A stretch of 64,000 bases of DNA from Elusimicrobiota bacterium (GTDB lineage Bacteria > Elusimicrobiota > UBA5214 > JBBAAG01). Under the pieces are notes generated by a model. The model was not told the DNA's origin, searched no databases, and saw nothing but the letters and a program-made list of their open reading frames with translations. Location of the stretch: NCBI GenBank assembly GCA_041658405.1, contig JBBAAG010000007.1, positions 9,668 to 73,667 of the forward strand, read 5' to 3'. Both the position numbers and the translations under genes were made by a program. Of this stretch, positions 18,869 through 27,623 are shown piece after piece; positions within the stretch are counted from its first letter, which is position 1; every line of letters starts with the position of its first letter.

Positions 18869-19663
18869 ATGGATATAGCAACGATACTAGGTATATTTGC
18901 TGGATTAGGGCTTGTAGTTTTAGCCATCTTTATGTCGGAAGGCGGAGGTTCGGCTTTTCAGTATTTTCTTAACGCAGAAGCGTTCCTCGTGGTTATGGGC
19001 GGTACATTCTGTGCGTTAATGGTAAACTATCCTATGAGCCAGGTTATAGGCGTATTCCGTGTGTTAAGAAAAGTTATGAGGGCATACGGTGAGGATACTA
19101 CTCAAATAGTGAACATTTTCGTGGAGCTCACAAAACGCGCAAGGACAGAAGGTTTTCTGGCGTTACAGTCAGACATCGCAACGATTGATAATGATTTCCT
19201 TAAACGCGGAGTGCAGATGGTAGTTGACGGGCATGATAAGGAATTTATACGCAGTATGTTAGAGACAGAACTTGATTTTATACGTGAACGCCATAAGGTT
19301 GGGCAGGAAATATTTACTGCTTTGGGAACCTATGCACCGGCGTTTGGTATCATCGGGACGGTACTGGGTATGATTTTGATGTTAAACACTATTGATGATG
19401 TAAAAGAAGTGCCGCGGAGGATGGGTCTCGCTCTGGCATCCGCGTTTTTCGGGTTAGGTTCAGGTTACTTATTGTTCCTGCCGATATCAGGGAAGTTAAG
19501 GCGTAGGTCGGAAGAAGAGTTATTTGTAAAAGAAATTATTATCCGTGGTGTGTTGTTGTTACAAGGTGGAGCGAGCCCTATGATGATTGAAGAAAACCTT
19601 AAGGCGTACCTTGAACCTGCGAAACGTATGCTGATCAAGAGTACGCGTGCCGGTGGGCGGTAG
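18869..19663 (+). CDS. motA: MotA-family stator subunit
   Basis: The 264-residue protein has four membrane segments in the MotA layout: helices at about 3-22 and 34-52, a long cytoplasmic loop, then YAPAFGIIGTVLGMILML and LASAFFGLGSGYLLFLP. The two prolines known to matter in MotA (in YAPAFG and LFLPISG) are present. The cytoplasmic loop carries charged residues (TKRARTEGF, RERHKVGQE) where MotA meets FliG. With MotB it forms an ion-driven 5:2 motor in the inner membrane. AAGGAG (18852-18857) precedes the start by 11 bases. Ion specificity cannot be read from the sequence. Confidence 0.92.
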   Translation: MDIATILGIFAGLGLVVLAIFMSEGGGSAFQYFLNAEAFLVVMGGTFCALMVNYPMSQVIGVFRVLRKVMRAYGEDTTQIVNIFVELTKRARTEGFLALQSDIATIDNDFLKRGVQMVVDGHDKEFIRSMLETELDFIRERHKVGQEIFTALGTYAPAFGIIGTVLGMILMLNTIDDVKEVPRRMGLALASAFFGLGSGYLLFLPISGKLRRRSEEELFVKEIIIRGVLLLQGGASPMMIEENLKAYLEPAKRMLIKSTRAGGR

Positions 19664-19697
19664 ATTAAAGAAAAAGTTGGGAATATAAAAAAAATAT

Positions 19698-20441
19698 ATG
19701 CCGTTACGTAAATCCAGGAATATGATTGATGCAAATGACCCGCGGGTGTCCCAATTTGGGCATCCTGCGCCGCCATGGATGGTGAACTATGCGGATCTAA
19801 TGACAGAACTCGTATGTTTTTTTGTTATACTTTATGCACTTGGCGCGGCATTGAATAAGGATATGCAGAACGCACAGGAAAAAATTCAGGAATTGTTAAA
19901 AGAAGGTACAATCCAGGGTAAGGCGGAGATGACTAAGGAAGGGTTGAAGTTGACTCTCGAAGAACAAGGGAAGATCGCGTTTTTTGAAAGCGGGAAAGCG
20001 GATGTAACTCCTGATATGAACGCTATGCTTGACAAACTTGCGCCGGTATTCGATGACCTAAAAAACGATATTTTGGTGGAAGGGCATACGGATAACCGCC
20101 CGATTAACAGCCCGCAGTTTCCGTCAAACTGGGAGCTTTCAACTGCACGCGCTACGAGTATCATCAAATATTTGATTAACTCAAAAGGTATGGCGCCTAA
20201 ACGTTTATCTGCCATAGGATACGGCGAGTTTCGCCCTGTCGCGGTGAATGATTCTGAGGAGAATATGCAAAAAAACCGTAGGGTTGTGTTTTTGATTAAA
20301 ACCGAATCGTATAAGTCGGAATTGCAGGCAGAAGAAAATGCGGAAGAAGGAACGGCAGGAGAACAAACTACGGGAGTTAATACCCAGGAAAATACGCAGG
20401 TGGAAGTAAGTCAGGATACATCCACAGCAGTGAGTCAGTAA
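19698..20441 (+). CDS. motB: MotB-family stator subunit with OmpA peptidoglycan-binding domain
   Basis: The 247-residue partner of MotA has a short N-tail, then WMVNYADLMTELVCFFVILYAL, in which Asp33 is the ion-carrying aspartate equivalent to E. coli MotB Asp32. A linker is followed by an OmpA/MotB domain with the peptidoglycan motif VEGHTDNRP and the helix NWELSTARATSIIKYLI. The last 60 residues form an acidic Gln/Thr/Glu tail not usual in the family. No strong ribosome site is visible upstream. ATG 19722 is an alternative start. The domain anchors the stator to the cell wall. Confidence 0.92.
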   Translation: MPLRKSRNMIDANDPRVSQFGHPAPPWMVNYADLMTELVCFFVILYALGAALNKDMQNAQEKIQELLKEGTIQGKAEMTKEGLKLTLEEQGKIAFFESGKADVTPDMNAMLDKLAPVFDDLKNDILVEGHTDNRPINSPQFPSNWELSTARATSIIKYLINSKGMAPKRLSAIGYGEFRPVAVNDSEENMQKNRRVVFLIKTESYKSELQAEENAEEGTAGEQTTGVNTQENTQVEVSQDTSTAVSQ

Positions 20442-20487
20442 TAATTTTATATAGGTCATGAGGTTTGAAAGGAGTAAAGTAGAGAAA

Positions 20488-23277
20488 ATGGTTGTTAAGA
20501 AGAAAAAAATGGTAGCTAAGAAAATTGGGAAAAAAGTTGGGAATAAGAAGTACGTATACTTTTTTGGCGGCGGGAAAGCAGACGGGAAAGAAAGTATGAA
20601 AGATCTTCTCGGCGGGAAAGGTGCAAACCTTGCTGAGATGGCAGGGCATCCTAAATTACGGTTACCGGTTCCCCCGGGTTTTACTATAACTACAGAAGTG
20701 TGTACATATTATTATCAGAACGGGAAGAAGTATCCCGGTGTTTTGAGCCAGCAGGTGAATGACTCAATGGCAAGAGTTGAAGTGTTAATGGGTAAAAAGT
20801 TTGGTGATTCGGAAAACCCGTTGCTTGTTTCTGTCCGTTCCGGTGCGAGAAAATCTATGCCGGGTATGATGGAAACTGTTTTAAATGTTGGGTTGAATAT
20901 GAAAACTATCCCCGGCCTTATCAAACAAACGGGGAATGAACGGTTTGTGTACGACGCGTACCGCCGGTTGATAATGATGTATTCAGATGTTGTGATGGAA
21001 AAAGCGTCTGGAATAGAACCTCAGGAAGGTAAAGGTATCCGTAAAGTTTTAGATGAAAAAATTGGAGCGCTAAAAGCTTCAAAAGGGTACCAGTCGGATA
21101 CTGAAATCACAGCGGATGAATTAAAGGCGTTAGTTGCTGATTTTAAGGTTACCATCAAACAGGTATTAGGGAAAGAATTCCCGGATGACGCGCAGGAACA
21201 GTTGTGGGGCGGTATCGGTGCGGTATTTTCGAGTTGGAACGGTAAACGCGCAATTGATTACCGCAGGATTGAACGTATTCCTGATGAATGGGGTACCGCG
21301 GTTAATGTACAGTCTATGGTGTTTGGTAATATGGGTAACGATTCCGCGACCGGTGTTGCGTTCAGCCGTAATCCCGGTTCAGGTGAAAACCAGTTTTATG
21401 GTGAGTATCTCGTAAATGCTCAGGGTGAAGATGTTGTTGCGGGTACACGCACGCCATCACCGATTAATGAATATTCAAAGAATGATCAGAGTAAGCATCT
21501 TAAGACATTGCAGCAGTTTATGCCGGTAATTTATAAGGAACTGGATGATATACAGTTAAGGCTGGAACAGCATTATCATGATATGCAGGATATTGAGTTT
21601 ACCATAGAGAAAGGTAAACTGTTTATGTTGCAGTGCCGCGTTGGTAAACGTAACGGCGTTGCGGCGGTACGTATGGCAGTTGAGATGGTGAAAGAAAAAA
21701 TGATTGACGCAAAGACTGCTATCATGCGTGTAGGGCCTAACCAGTTAGTTGAACTTCTTCTCCCGATGATAGATCCTAAGGCGGAAGCTGCAAACAGCGC
21801 GATTGCAAAAGGATTACCCGCAGGTCCCGGCGGGGCGATAGGGCGTGCGGTATTTAACTCAGCGGATGCGATAGAATGGGCAGCAAAAGGGGAAAAGGTT
21901 ATTCTTGTACGTGAAGAAACATCGCCGGAAGATGTGGGCGGGATGCATAAAGCGCAGGCGATACTTACGAGTAAAGGCGGGATGACAAGCCACGCGGCAT
22001 TAGTTGCACGTGGCTGGGGTAAGTGTTGTATAGTAGGTTGCGGCGAAGTCGAGATCCTGGATGATGGTAAGAGTTTTAAAACAAAAAAAGGTACTGTCAT
22101 CAAAGAAGGTGACTGGTTGAGCCTTAATGGTACAAAAGGGCTGGTTTATCAAGGCAAACTGCCGTTAGTGGATATTGATCTCGATAATAACCTCTCGTAT
22201 ACTGATCTTATGAAAATGGTGGATAAAGTACGTGTGTTAAAAGTTCGTACAAATGCGGATACTCCGAAGGATGCGGCACAGGCAATTAAGTTTGGCGCAC
22301 AGGGTATTGGTTTGTTCCGTACGGAACATATGTTCTATGGTGAAGGAAGCGATAAACCGTTGTTCTTGCTGCGTAAGATGATTATGTCAAAGACATTGGA
22401 GGAACGAAAGAAAGCACTGGAACAGTTGTTCCCGTTCGTAAAGAACGATGTAAAAGCTACGTTAGAAACTATGGATGGTTATCCTGTAACGATAAGGTTG
22501 CTTGACCCGCCGTTACACGAGTTTGTTCCTCATAGCGAAGATAAACTTCAGGCATTAGCCACGGAACTTGGTGTTGATATGTCCGAACTAAACAAGCGCG
22601 CGGATTCATTACGCGAATCTAACCCGATGCTTGGCCATCGCGGGGTGAGGTTAGGAGTGACATATCCGGAGATAACCGAAATGCAGGTACGCGCAATTCT
22701 TGAAGCTGCAGCGGAGATCATTAAGGCCGGGAAAAAAGCGATTCCAGAAATTATGATTCCCGTTACATGCACGCAAAACGAACTGGTTAACCAAAAAGTG
22801 CTGGTTGATAAGGTTTATAAAGAAGTCCTTGCGAAGTTCGGGATGAAGAAACTGAGTTTTATGTATGGTACGATGATAGAAATCCCGCGGGCAGCGTTAC
22901 AAGCGGCAAAAATGGCGGAAGCTGCCGAGTTTTTCTCGTTTGGTACTAATGACCTTACACAAATGACGTTTGGTTTTAGCCGTGATGATATCGGGAGTTT
23001 CTTGCCGGATTATCTTGAACACAAAATATTACCCGCAGATCCCTTCCAGACAATAGACCAGCCGGCGGTTGGTGAACTTATTAAGTTCGGTATCACCCGC
23101 GGAAGGTCAGTAAGGAAGGATTTGAAGGTTGGTATTTGCGGGGAACATGGCGGGGATGCGGATTCCGTAAAGTTCTGCCATAGAGTTGGTATGAACTACG
23201 TATCGTGTTCACCGTTCAGAGTACCGATAGCGCGCTTAGCGGCAGCGCATGCGGCTCTTGAAGATAAGAAAAAATAG
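20488..23277 (+). CDS. ppdK: Pyruvate, phosphate dikinase
   Basis: It catalyses the reversible conversion of pyruvate, ATP and phosphate to phosphoenolpyruvate, AMP and pyrophosphate, a common link in glycolysis of anaerobes. The order is an ATP-grasp domain (YVYFFGGGKADG, SVRSGARKSMPGMMETVLNVG), the phosphohistidine swivel domain with GGMTSHAALVARGWG, and a TIM barrel for pyruvate (GLFRTEHMF, SFGTNDLTQMTFG, GICGEHGGD). The length of about 929 residues is normal for the bacterial form. ATG 20458 is possible, but GAAAGGAG (20468-20475) lies downstream of it and points to ATG 20488, or to 20509 by comparison with the usual N-terminus. It begins close after motB and is probably independent in function. 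Confidence 0.95.
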   Translation: MVVKKKKMVAKKIGKKVGNKKYVYFFGGGKADGKESMKDLLGGKGANLAEMAGHPKLRLPVPPGFTITTEVCTYYYQNGKKYPGVLSQQVNDSMARVEVLMGKKFGDSENPLLVSVRSGARKSMPGMMETVLNVGLNMKTIPGLIKQTGNERFVYDAYRRLIMMYSDVVMEKASGIEPQEGKGIRKVLDEKIGALKASKGYQSDTEITADELKALVADFKVTIKQVLGKEFPDDAQEQLWGGIGAVFSSWNGKRAIDYRRIERIPDEWGTAVNVQSMVFGNMGNDSATGVAFSRNPGSGENQFYGEYLVNAQGEDVVAGTRTPSPINEYSKNDQSKHLKTLQQFMPVIYKELDDIQLRLEQHYHDMQDIEFTIEKGKLFMLQCRVGKRNGVAAVRMAVEMVKEKMIDAKTAIMRVGPNQLVELLLPMIDPKAEAANSAIAKGLPAGPGGAIGRAVFNSADAIEWAAKGEKVILVREETSPEDVGGMHKAQAILTSKGGMTSHAALVARGWGKCCIVGCGEVEILDDGKSFKTKKGTVIKEGDWLSLNGTKGLVYQGKLPLVDIDLDNNLSYTDLMKMVDKVRVLKVRTNADTPKDAAQAIKFGAQGIGLFRTEHMFYGEGSDKPLFLLRKMIMSKTLEERKKALEQLFPFVKNDVKATLETMDGYPVTIRLLDPPLHEFVPHSEDKLQALATELGVDMSELNKRADSLRESNPMLGHRGVRLGVTYPEITEMQVRAILEAAAEIIKAGKKAIPEIMIPVTCTQNELVNQKVLVDKVYKEVLAKFGMKKLSFMYGTMIEIPRAALQAAKMAEAAEFFSFGTNDLTQMTFGFSRDDIGSFLPDYLEHKILPADPFQTIDQPAVGELIKFGITRGRSVRKDLKVGICGEHGGDADSVKFCHRVGMNYVSCSPFRVPIARLAAAHAALEDKKK

Positions 23278-23381
23278 TTGGAATTATTGTCTACGATGAT
23301 ACAGACGCCGGAAATCAGGGGGAGTAATCTTTCTGTCATCCGGCCTCTGGCGTCGTGGGTGTTGATGGAGTAATAGTAATA

Positions 23382-24353
23382 ATGTTTATAACTGACGAGT
23401 TTAAAGGTGAGAAACGCAGTTTATTCGTGTTTTTGTTGATCGCAGCATCAATAATTATTGCGTATAATTTCTATAGTAAGGTTGAGAAACGGTTTTTTGA
23501 TATCGCTCTGTACCGTCATGCGGAAATTATTAACCATACTGCTGCGGAGCCGTATAACCATCGCGTGCTTATGCCATACATCTTTGATGTTTCGACAAAG
23601 GTGTTGTCAAAATTTTGTTCACATGATTTTGCGTTTAAATTAACATTTTTAACGTACGATTTTATCTGTATATTTTTACTGCTATATCTTATTTACCGGT
23701 TGTTGAATAAGTTTTTTACTGACTTTTACCTGAAACTATTCGGAACATTATGGACTGCGTTATCTCTGGTGCTTGCTTTACGTACTATAAGCTATGGTTC
23801 ATGGATGTTGTTGGAAACTGTAGTCTTTGTAGCGGGTGTGCTGTTTATGTTCAAGAAACAGTATGTGCCTCTGTTTTTATGCACTCTTGTATCCGCATTT
23901 AACCGTGAAACCGCGGTGTTCCTGATATTAGCATATTATTTTCAGTTATCTTTTGACCATAATATTAGTCCCAGTGTAAAAGCGTTAAGAATAGGCGGGT
24001 TGATTGCTGCGTATCTTGTTTCGGTGATAGTTTTGAAATCATTTAATATCCCGGGTATATTTGAGTTCGCGGTTATGCAGTTTAAGGAAAATATCGCGTC
24101 GCCTGTATTGATAGTAAAAAATTTGGCTACCATAACGTTATTGTTCAACGTTTTTATATTCCTTGCGTATAAAGGGTACCGGTACTCAGAATATTTTGTT
24201 AAACGTTTATTTCTTGTCATACCGTTTATCGTAATAGGTTATGTGTTTTTCTCGCCGTGGAATGAAATCGTGACATTGATACCGTTGTATGCAGTTTTAT
24301 TGCCGGCAGGGTTATTCTACGCGAAACGTATTATTTCGGATATGGCGTATTGA
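23382..24353 (+). CDS. Polytopic membrane protein of unknown function
   Basis: The 323-residue protein has about eight hydrophobic helices. The segment between helices 1 and 2 contains YRHAEI and EPYNHRVLMPYIFD, a pattern seen in membrane proteins of the GT-C-like or DUF2029-like type that handle lipid-linked sugars. The first cytoplasmic or periplasmic loop carries NRETAVF after helix 5, another feature of that group. I cannot assign a reaction. GGAG (23367-23370) supports ATG 23382; the longer GTG start at 23355 has no ribosome site. It converges with the Bat operon. Confidence 0.6.
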   Translation: MFITDEFKGEKRSLFVFLLIAASIIIAYNFYSKVEKRFFDIALYRHAEIINHTAAEPYNHRVLMPYIFDVSTKVLSKFCSHDFAFKLTFLTYDFICIFLLLYLIYRLLNKFFTDFYLKLFGTLWTALSLVLALRTISYGSWMLLETVVFVAGVLFMFKKQYVPLFLCTLVSAFNRETAVFLILAYYFQLSFDHNISPSVKALRIGGLIAAYLVSVIVLKSFNIPGIFEFAVMQFKENIASPVLIVKNLATITLLFNVFIFLAYKGYRYSEYFVKRLFLVIPFIVIGYVFFSPWNEIVTLIPLYAVLLPAGLFYAKRIISDMAY

Positions 24354-24372
24354 GAATACGTTAATTCTCAAT
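24349..24372. terminator. Bidirectional hairpin between convergent genes
   Basis: ATTGAGAAT, a six-base loop and ATTCTCAAT form a perfect 9-bp stem. It spans the stop codons of the membrane protein gene (plus) and batE (minus). No strong T run follows on either side, so it may act as a weak terminator or a 3'-end stabiliser. Confidence 0.4.
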
Positions 24373-25149
24373 TCCGGTATTACTTTTCTCCAGCCATCCT
24401 TTAAGGTGTTCCGAAGGTAAGTTAATGGCATACCAATGGTTATCAGCACCAAGTATTATAACGTGTTTACCTTCTGGGATGTTAAAACTTGTTACGTATT
24501 CCTGTCCAGGGCCGGAGTACACAGGCGTTTGATCAACAATAACCGTTGCCCATGTATTGTTCTCAAATATTTGCCAGCGTGTAAAGAATAATGTTCCTGA
24601 AATTATCAATACTGCAGCACTTGCTAATGTCAGCCAATAGTATGAACGTGAGGTTGTTAGTATGTATAACATCCATAGGATGGAAAATATGAGTGAACAT
24701 ACTATTAATGCTGCCAGTAATTCAGTAGTTTTGAAGTAGCTTAAGGTGCGTTCAAAAAAGTTGGTCCACACTTTTTCATTTCTTATCCGGCATGTAAAGT
24801 TTAAGTTATGGCGGATATCTTCATCCCGCGGGGAGAGGCGTAGCCCACGGCGGTAGTTGAGGATAGCTTTGCCGAATTCGTTATTGCGGTAGTATGCATT
24901 ACCTAGGTTATAGTATACTGAAGCGTTAATTTTTGATTGCCCTGTTAATTTTTCGCCATGCATTATTGCTGCTGCAAAATCCATGCGTTCATATGCTTTA
25001 TTCATCTCATCATATAATTGCCATGGTGTCACAGCGGTTGGGGTGGAAATCAAGGGTGTAGGCTGTGCAGATATTGCGTGTCCGCAGAAAACAATGAGTT
25101 GAACTGTGATCATTATGATTAATGACATAAATTTGTGTGTTTTTTTCAT
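24361..25149 (-). CDS. batE: BatE-like TPR/SH3 membrane protein
   Basis: The 262-residue protein begins with a signal peptide (cut near AISAQ). Residues about 45-120 carry TPR repeats (ASVYYNLGNAYYRNNEFGKAILNYRRGL), then two membrane helices, then a C-terminal bacterial SH3 domain (TPVYSGPGQEY, GWLEKS). This matches BatE of the Bacteroides aerotolerance operon, which works with the other Bat proteins in envelope stress resistance; the exact mechanism is unknown. Its ATG overlaps the stop of the L,D-transpeptidase gene (ATGA). Confidence 0.75.
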   Translation of the reverse strand: MKKTHKFMSLIIMITVQLIVFCGHAISAQPTPLISTPTAVTPWQLYDEMNKAYERMDFAAAIMHGEKLTGQSKINASVYYNLGNAYYRNNEFGKAILNYRRGLRLSPRDEDIRHNLNFTCRIRNEKVWTNFFERTLSYFKTTELLAALIVCSLIFSILWMLYILTTSRSYYWLTLASAAVLIISGTLFFTRWQIFENNTWATVIVDQTPVYSGPGQEYVTSFNIPEGKHVIILGADNHWYAINLPSEHLKGWLEKSNTGIEN

Positions 25150-25787
25150 GGTAATATCACTACCTTGGTTCCTGTCTTAATATTCTTCACTAATTGTTTT
25201 ATATCAGTGTTCAACATTCGCACGCATCCTTGTGAGGCTGGATGCTGTATTGATGCAGGGTCATTATTACCGTGAATGGCAATCCCGCTGCCGGGGCCTA
25301 CGTACTTACCGGCTTTTTTGGGTACTTGTCCGGCTATACAGGCGGTTTCATAACTACGGAGATCGGTTTTATTAGGATAATTTATGCCGATATACGCATA
25401 GCCATATGCGTTTGTTCCGAGGTCAACTCCGGGTTGTCCATACTTATGATACCCGTTTTTTGCGAGGTAATTACGTTTATTTAATGTCGCAAGTTTTTTG
25501 TATTCCTGCGACTTCACGGGCATGTCCCTGGTCATAATTTCTGTTATGCGATAAGTACCTTCCGGTGTGCGGTTGTCACCCTGGTAACGTTTGGGTTTTA
25601 AATCAGGATTCAAGCCAATGGATACTGGGTATGTGGAGATAACGGTATTATCATCGGACATCAATGAAAGTTTATACTGTGATTTATTGACTCTGATATA
25701 TACATCCTGTTGCGTGTGAGTTAACTCCGGAAATGTAAAGAAAAAAAGTGTTATTGATATATAAAATACAGGTTTGGCAAAGTTCAT
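25146..25787 (-). CDS. L,D-transpeptidase (YkuD) with signal peptide
   Basis: The 213-residue protein starts with a hydrophobic signal (MNFAKPVFYISITLFFFTFP) followed by a YkuD catalytic domain. The motif GIAIHGNNDP followed by SQGCVRM gives the catalytic His and Cys of the family, which cross-links peptidoglycan or attaches proteins to it. ATG 25787 is chosen because GGAG lies eight bases upstream and the ATG overlaps the batD stop (ATGA). The longer reading from 25832 lacks these features. An L,D-transpeptidase inside a Bat operon is unusual and points to a link with the cell wall. Confidence 0.85.
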   Translation of the reverse strand: MNFAKPVFYISITLFFFTFPELTHTQQDVYIRVNKSQYKLSLMSDDNTVISTYPVSIGLNPDLKPKRYQGDNRTPEGTYRITEIMTRDMPVKSQEYKKLATLNKRNYLAKNGYHKYGQPGVDLGTNAYGYAYIGINYPNKTDLRSYETACIAGQVPKKAGKYVGPGSGIAIHGNNDPASIQHPASQGCVRMLNTDIKQLVKNIKTGTKVVILP

Positions 25788-27619
25788 AGGTGTTTCTCCA
25801 GTTTTTTTATCATTTCTTCTACTCTGACACATAACTCGTTGTTTTCACCGGTAGTTTTGCCGGGTGCGAACCTTAATAAATCCAGGTCTTCGCATACGTT
25901 TACGGTTTGTTTGACAGTATCCTCAGCGATGTGTTTTTCTAATAATAAAGTTTCAATCTGTGTCAGGGTAAGCCCGGCGGAGTATAAGCCAAACTTATCC
26001 GCAAGGTATTGATAGAAAATACCGGTAAGTTCAGCGCTAACTGTTTCACAGGATAATGTTTTACATTTATTTGAAAGACGTCTTAATTGTTTTCTCGCAG
26101 TATTACCTGCGCGGCTGTGACGTACCTTGTTTACGTCTTTCCCGATAACATCCCGGTATCGTTGATACCCAAGGGTTCCAAGTGGGGCAAAGATGGGTAG
26201 TATAAATAATAACATTAAGAACGGGTTGAACCGTATTGGCATGGCAAATGTGGTATTATTCCCGGTTTTTATATGCCTGATATCCGTAGAGAGTAGTTTA
26301 ATATCATTGTTTACACTATCAGTACCTGTGGTACCGGGTATCTGAGAAGCTCCGGTTGTACCGGCTAAAGTCTTAACTCCGTCTATGCCCGGTGTTACCG
26401 TAACAGATATGGGGTTTGTGTTTTTTGTAACATAATTACCCTGTGAAGGATTGAAGTATGAGTATGAAATAGAAGGGATAACATGTTTCCCTACTGTTTG
26501 AGGGATAATAACTGTTTTAAAAGTTTTTGAACCATGGACAATACCGTTATCTTTGGTGGTGGTTACATTAGAAAGAGTATCGTATTTTCTAAAGTTAAGC
26601 ATCTGAGGTAGTGAAGGTTCAGTGATTGTTTTGATATTACCGGTTCCCGCGACAGTGAGTATAAGATTTACTGCGTCGCCGAGTTTTATTTCGGTTTTAT
26701 CAGTTTTTGCGGTTAATGAGTAATTACCGACCGTACCGTTGAACCCAGCGGGTTTGTTGTCCGGTAACGGTAAAACTGTTACGGAGACGGGTTCGGAATT
26801 CAATGTCAGCACTTTCCCGCCGGAGAAAAAGCCGCGGAAAAAGTCATCGCCAAAGGGGTCGTTCGAAGTGTCTTCAACCGCTATCTTCAACTGTGCCTGT
26901 CCTATATTAAACTTACCTGCTGTAGTAGGAAAGAGTGCAGTGCGGAATTCGGTTACCATATAACGTTTGCCGTTATATACGGTTTGGTATTCCTTCCGCG
27001 GGGATAATTCTTCTGCCCAAAAGCCGTTGGTAACCGGCGGCTGAAATGATTGTTGTTGTAGTACCCGGATGCGGGTATAGAACTTAAATGTAAGCGTCAG
27101 TTGTTCATTGACATACACTCTGTTTTTGTCAATAGAAGATGTTATGAATACAGGCTCGTCTTTGCCGGAAGGATTTGCACGGGTAGTGTTTTGCGCGGTT
27201 CCTATTTGATTTTGTGAAGAAGGTTGTGTGACTTCAATGGTAATCTGTTGTGATTGTATAATTTGGTTCTGGTGATTAATACTAAACTGCGGGATCATAA
27301 ACTTTCCGGCTGATTTCGGTGTTAATACGTAAGAATGGTTTGCTGATGCTGAGACCGCACCGTTTATAAACGAAAAGTTTTGTGAACTGTAAGACTGTAC
27401 TATATTAAAATCATTCATTGCGGGTATTGCCGGGCGGGGAAGGTTTTGTGTGTTGCCCGAGACTGTCACTTGCAAAGTAAGCTGTCCGTCAAGAGGGACT
27501 GTTGTTTTGTCTACTTCCGCGGTGATTGTGATATCCGCCGCATAAATTGTGGTAATAATTGTTGTTGATAGAAGTAATGTGAGTAGTATAGCAATAATGT
27601 TTTTTGTCGTCATACGCAT
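25784..27619 (-). CDS. batD: BatD-family oxygen-tolerance/envelope protein
   Basis: The product of about 611 residues has a signal peptide (MRMTTKNIIAILLTLLLSTT), then a long BatD-type ectodomain (ITAEVDKTTVPLDGQLTLQVTVSG; RVYVNEQLTLTFKFYT; VTVLPLPDNKPAGFNGTVGNYSL), one membrane helix at about residue 465 (FLMLLFILPIFAPLGTL) and a helical cytoplasmic tail. The family is thought to work with the MoxR ATPase and VWA proteins. The start is uncertain: ATG at 27640, 27634, 27619 and 27613 are in frame and the first ones lie inside batC. Confidence 0.82.
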   Translation of the reverse strand: MRMTTKNIIAILLTLLLSTTIITTIYAADITITAEVDKTTVPLDGQLTLQVTVSGNTQNLPRPAIPAMNDFNIVQSYSSQNFSFINGAVSASANHSYVLTPKSAGKFMIPQFSINHQNQIIQSQQITIEVTQPSSQNQIGTAQNTTRANPSGKDEPVFITSSIDKNRVYVNEQLTLTFKFYTRIRVLQQQSFQPPVTNGFWAEELSPRKEYQTVYNGKRYMVTEFRTALFPTTAGKFNIGQAQLKIAVEDTSNDPFGDDFFRGFFSGGKVLTLNSEPVSVTVLPLPDNKPAGFNGTVGNYSLTAKTDKTEIKLGDAVNLILTVAGTGNIKTITEPSLPQMLNFRKYDTLSNVTTTKDNGIVHGSKTFKTVIIPQTVGKHVIPSISYSYFNPSQGNYVTKNTNPISVTVTPGIDGVKTLAGTTGASQIPGTTGTDSVNNDIKLLSTDIRHIKTGNNTTFAMPIRFNPFLMLLFILPIFAPLGTLGYQRYRDVIGKDVNKVRHSRAGNTARKQLRRLSNKCKTLSCETVSAELTGIFYQYLADKFGLYSAGLTLTQIETLLLEKHIAEDTVKQTVNVCEDLDLLRFAPGKTTGENNELCVRVEEMIKKLEKHL

Positions 27620-27623
27620 GGCA

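Noticed and set aside
12201..20441. Ordinary flagellar operon
   Set aside because: No flagellin, hook, rod, export, FliM/FliN or FliL gene is present, and the FliF/FliG parts are fused and incomplete.
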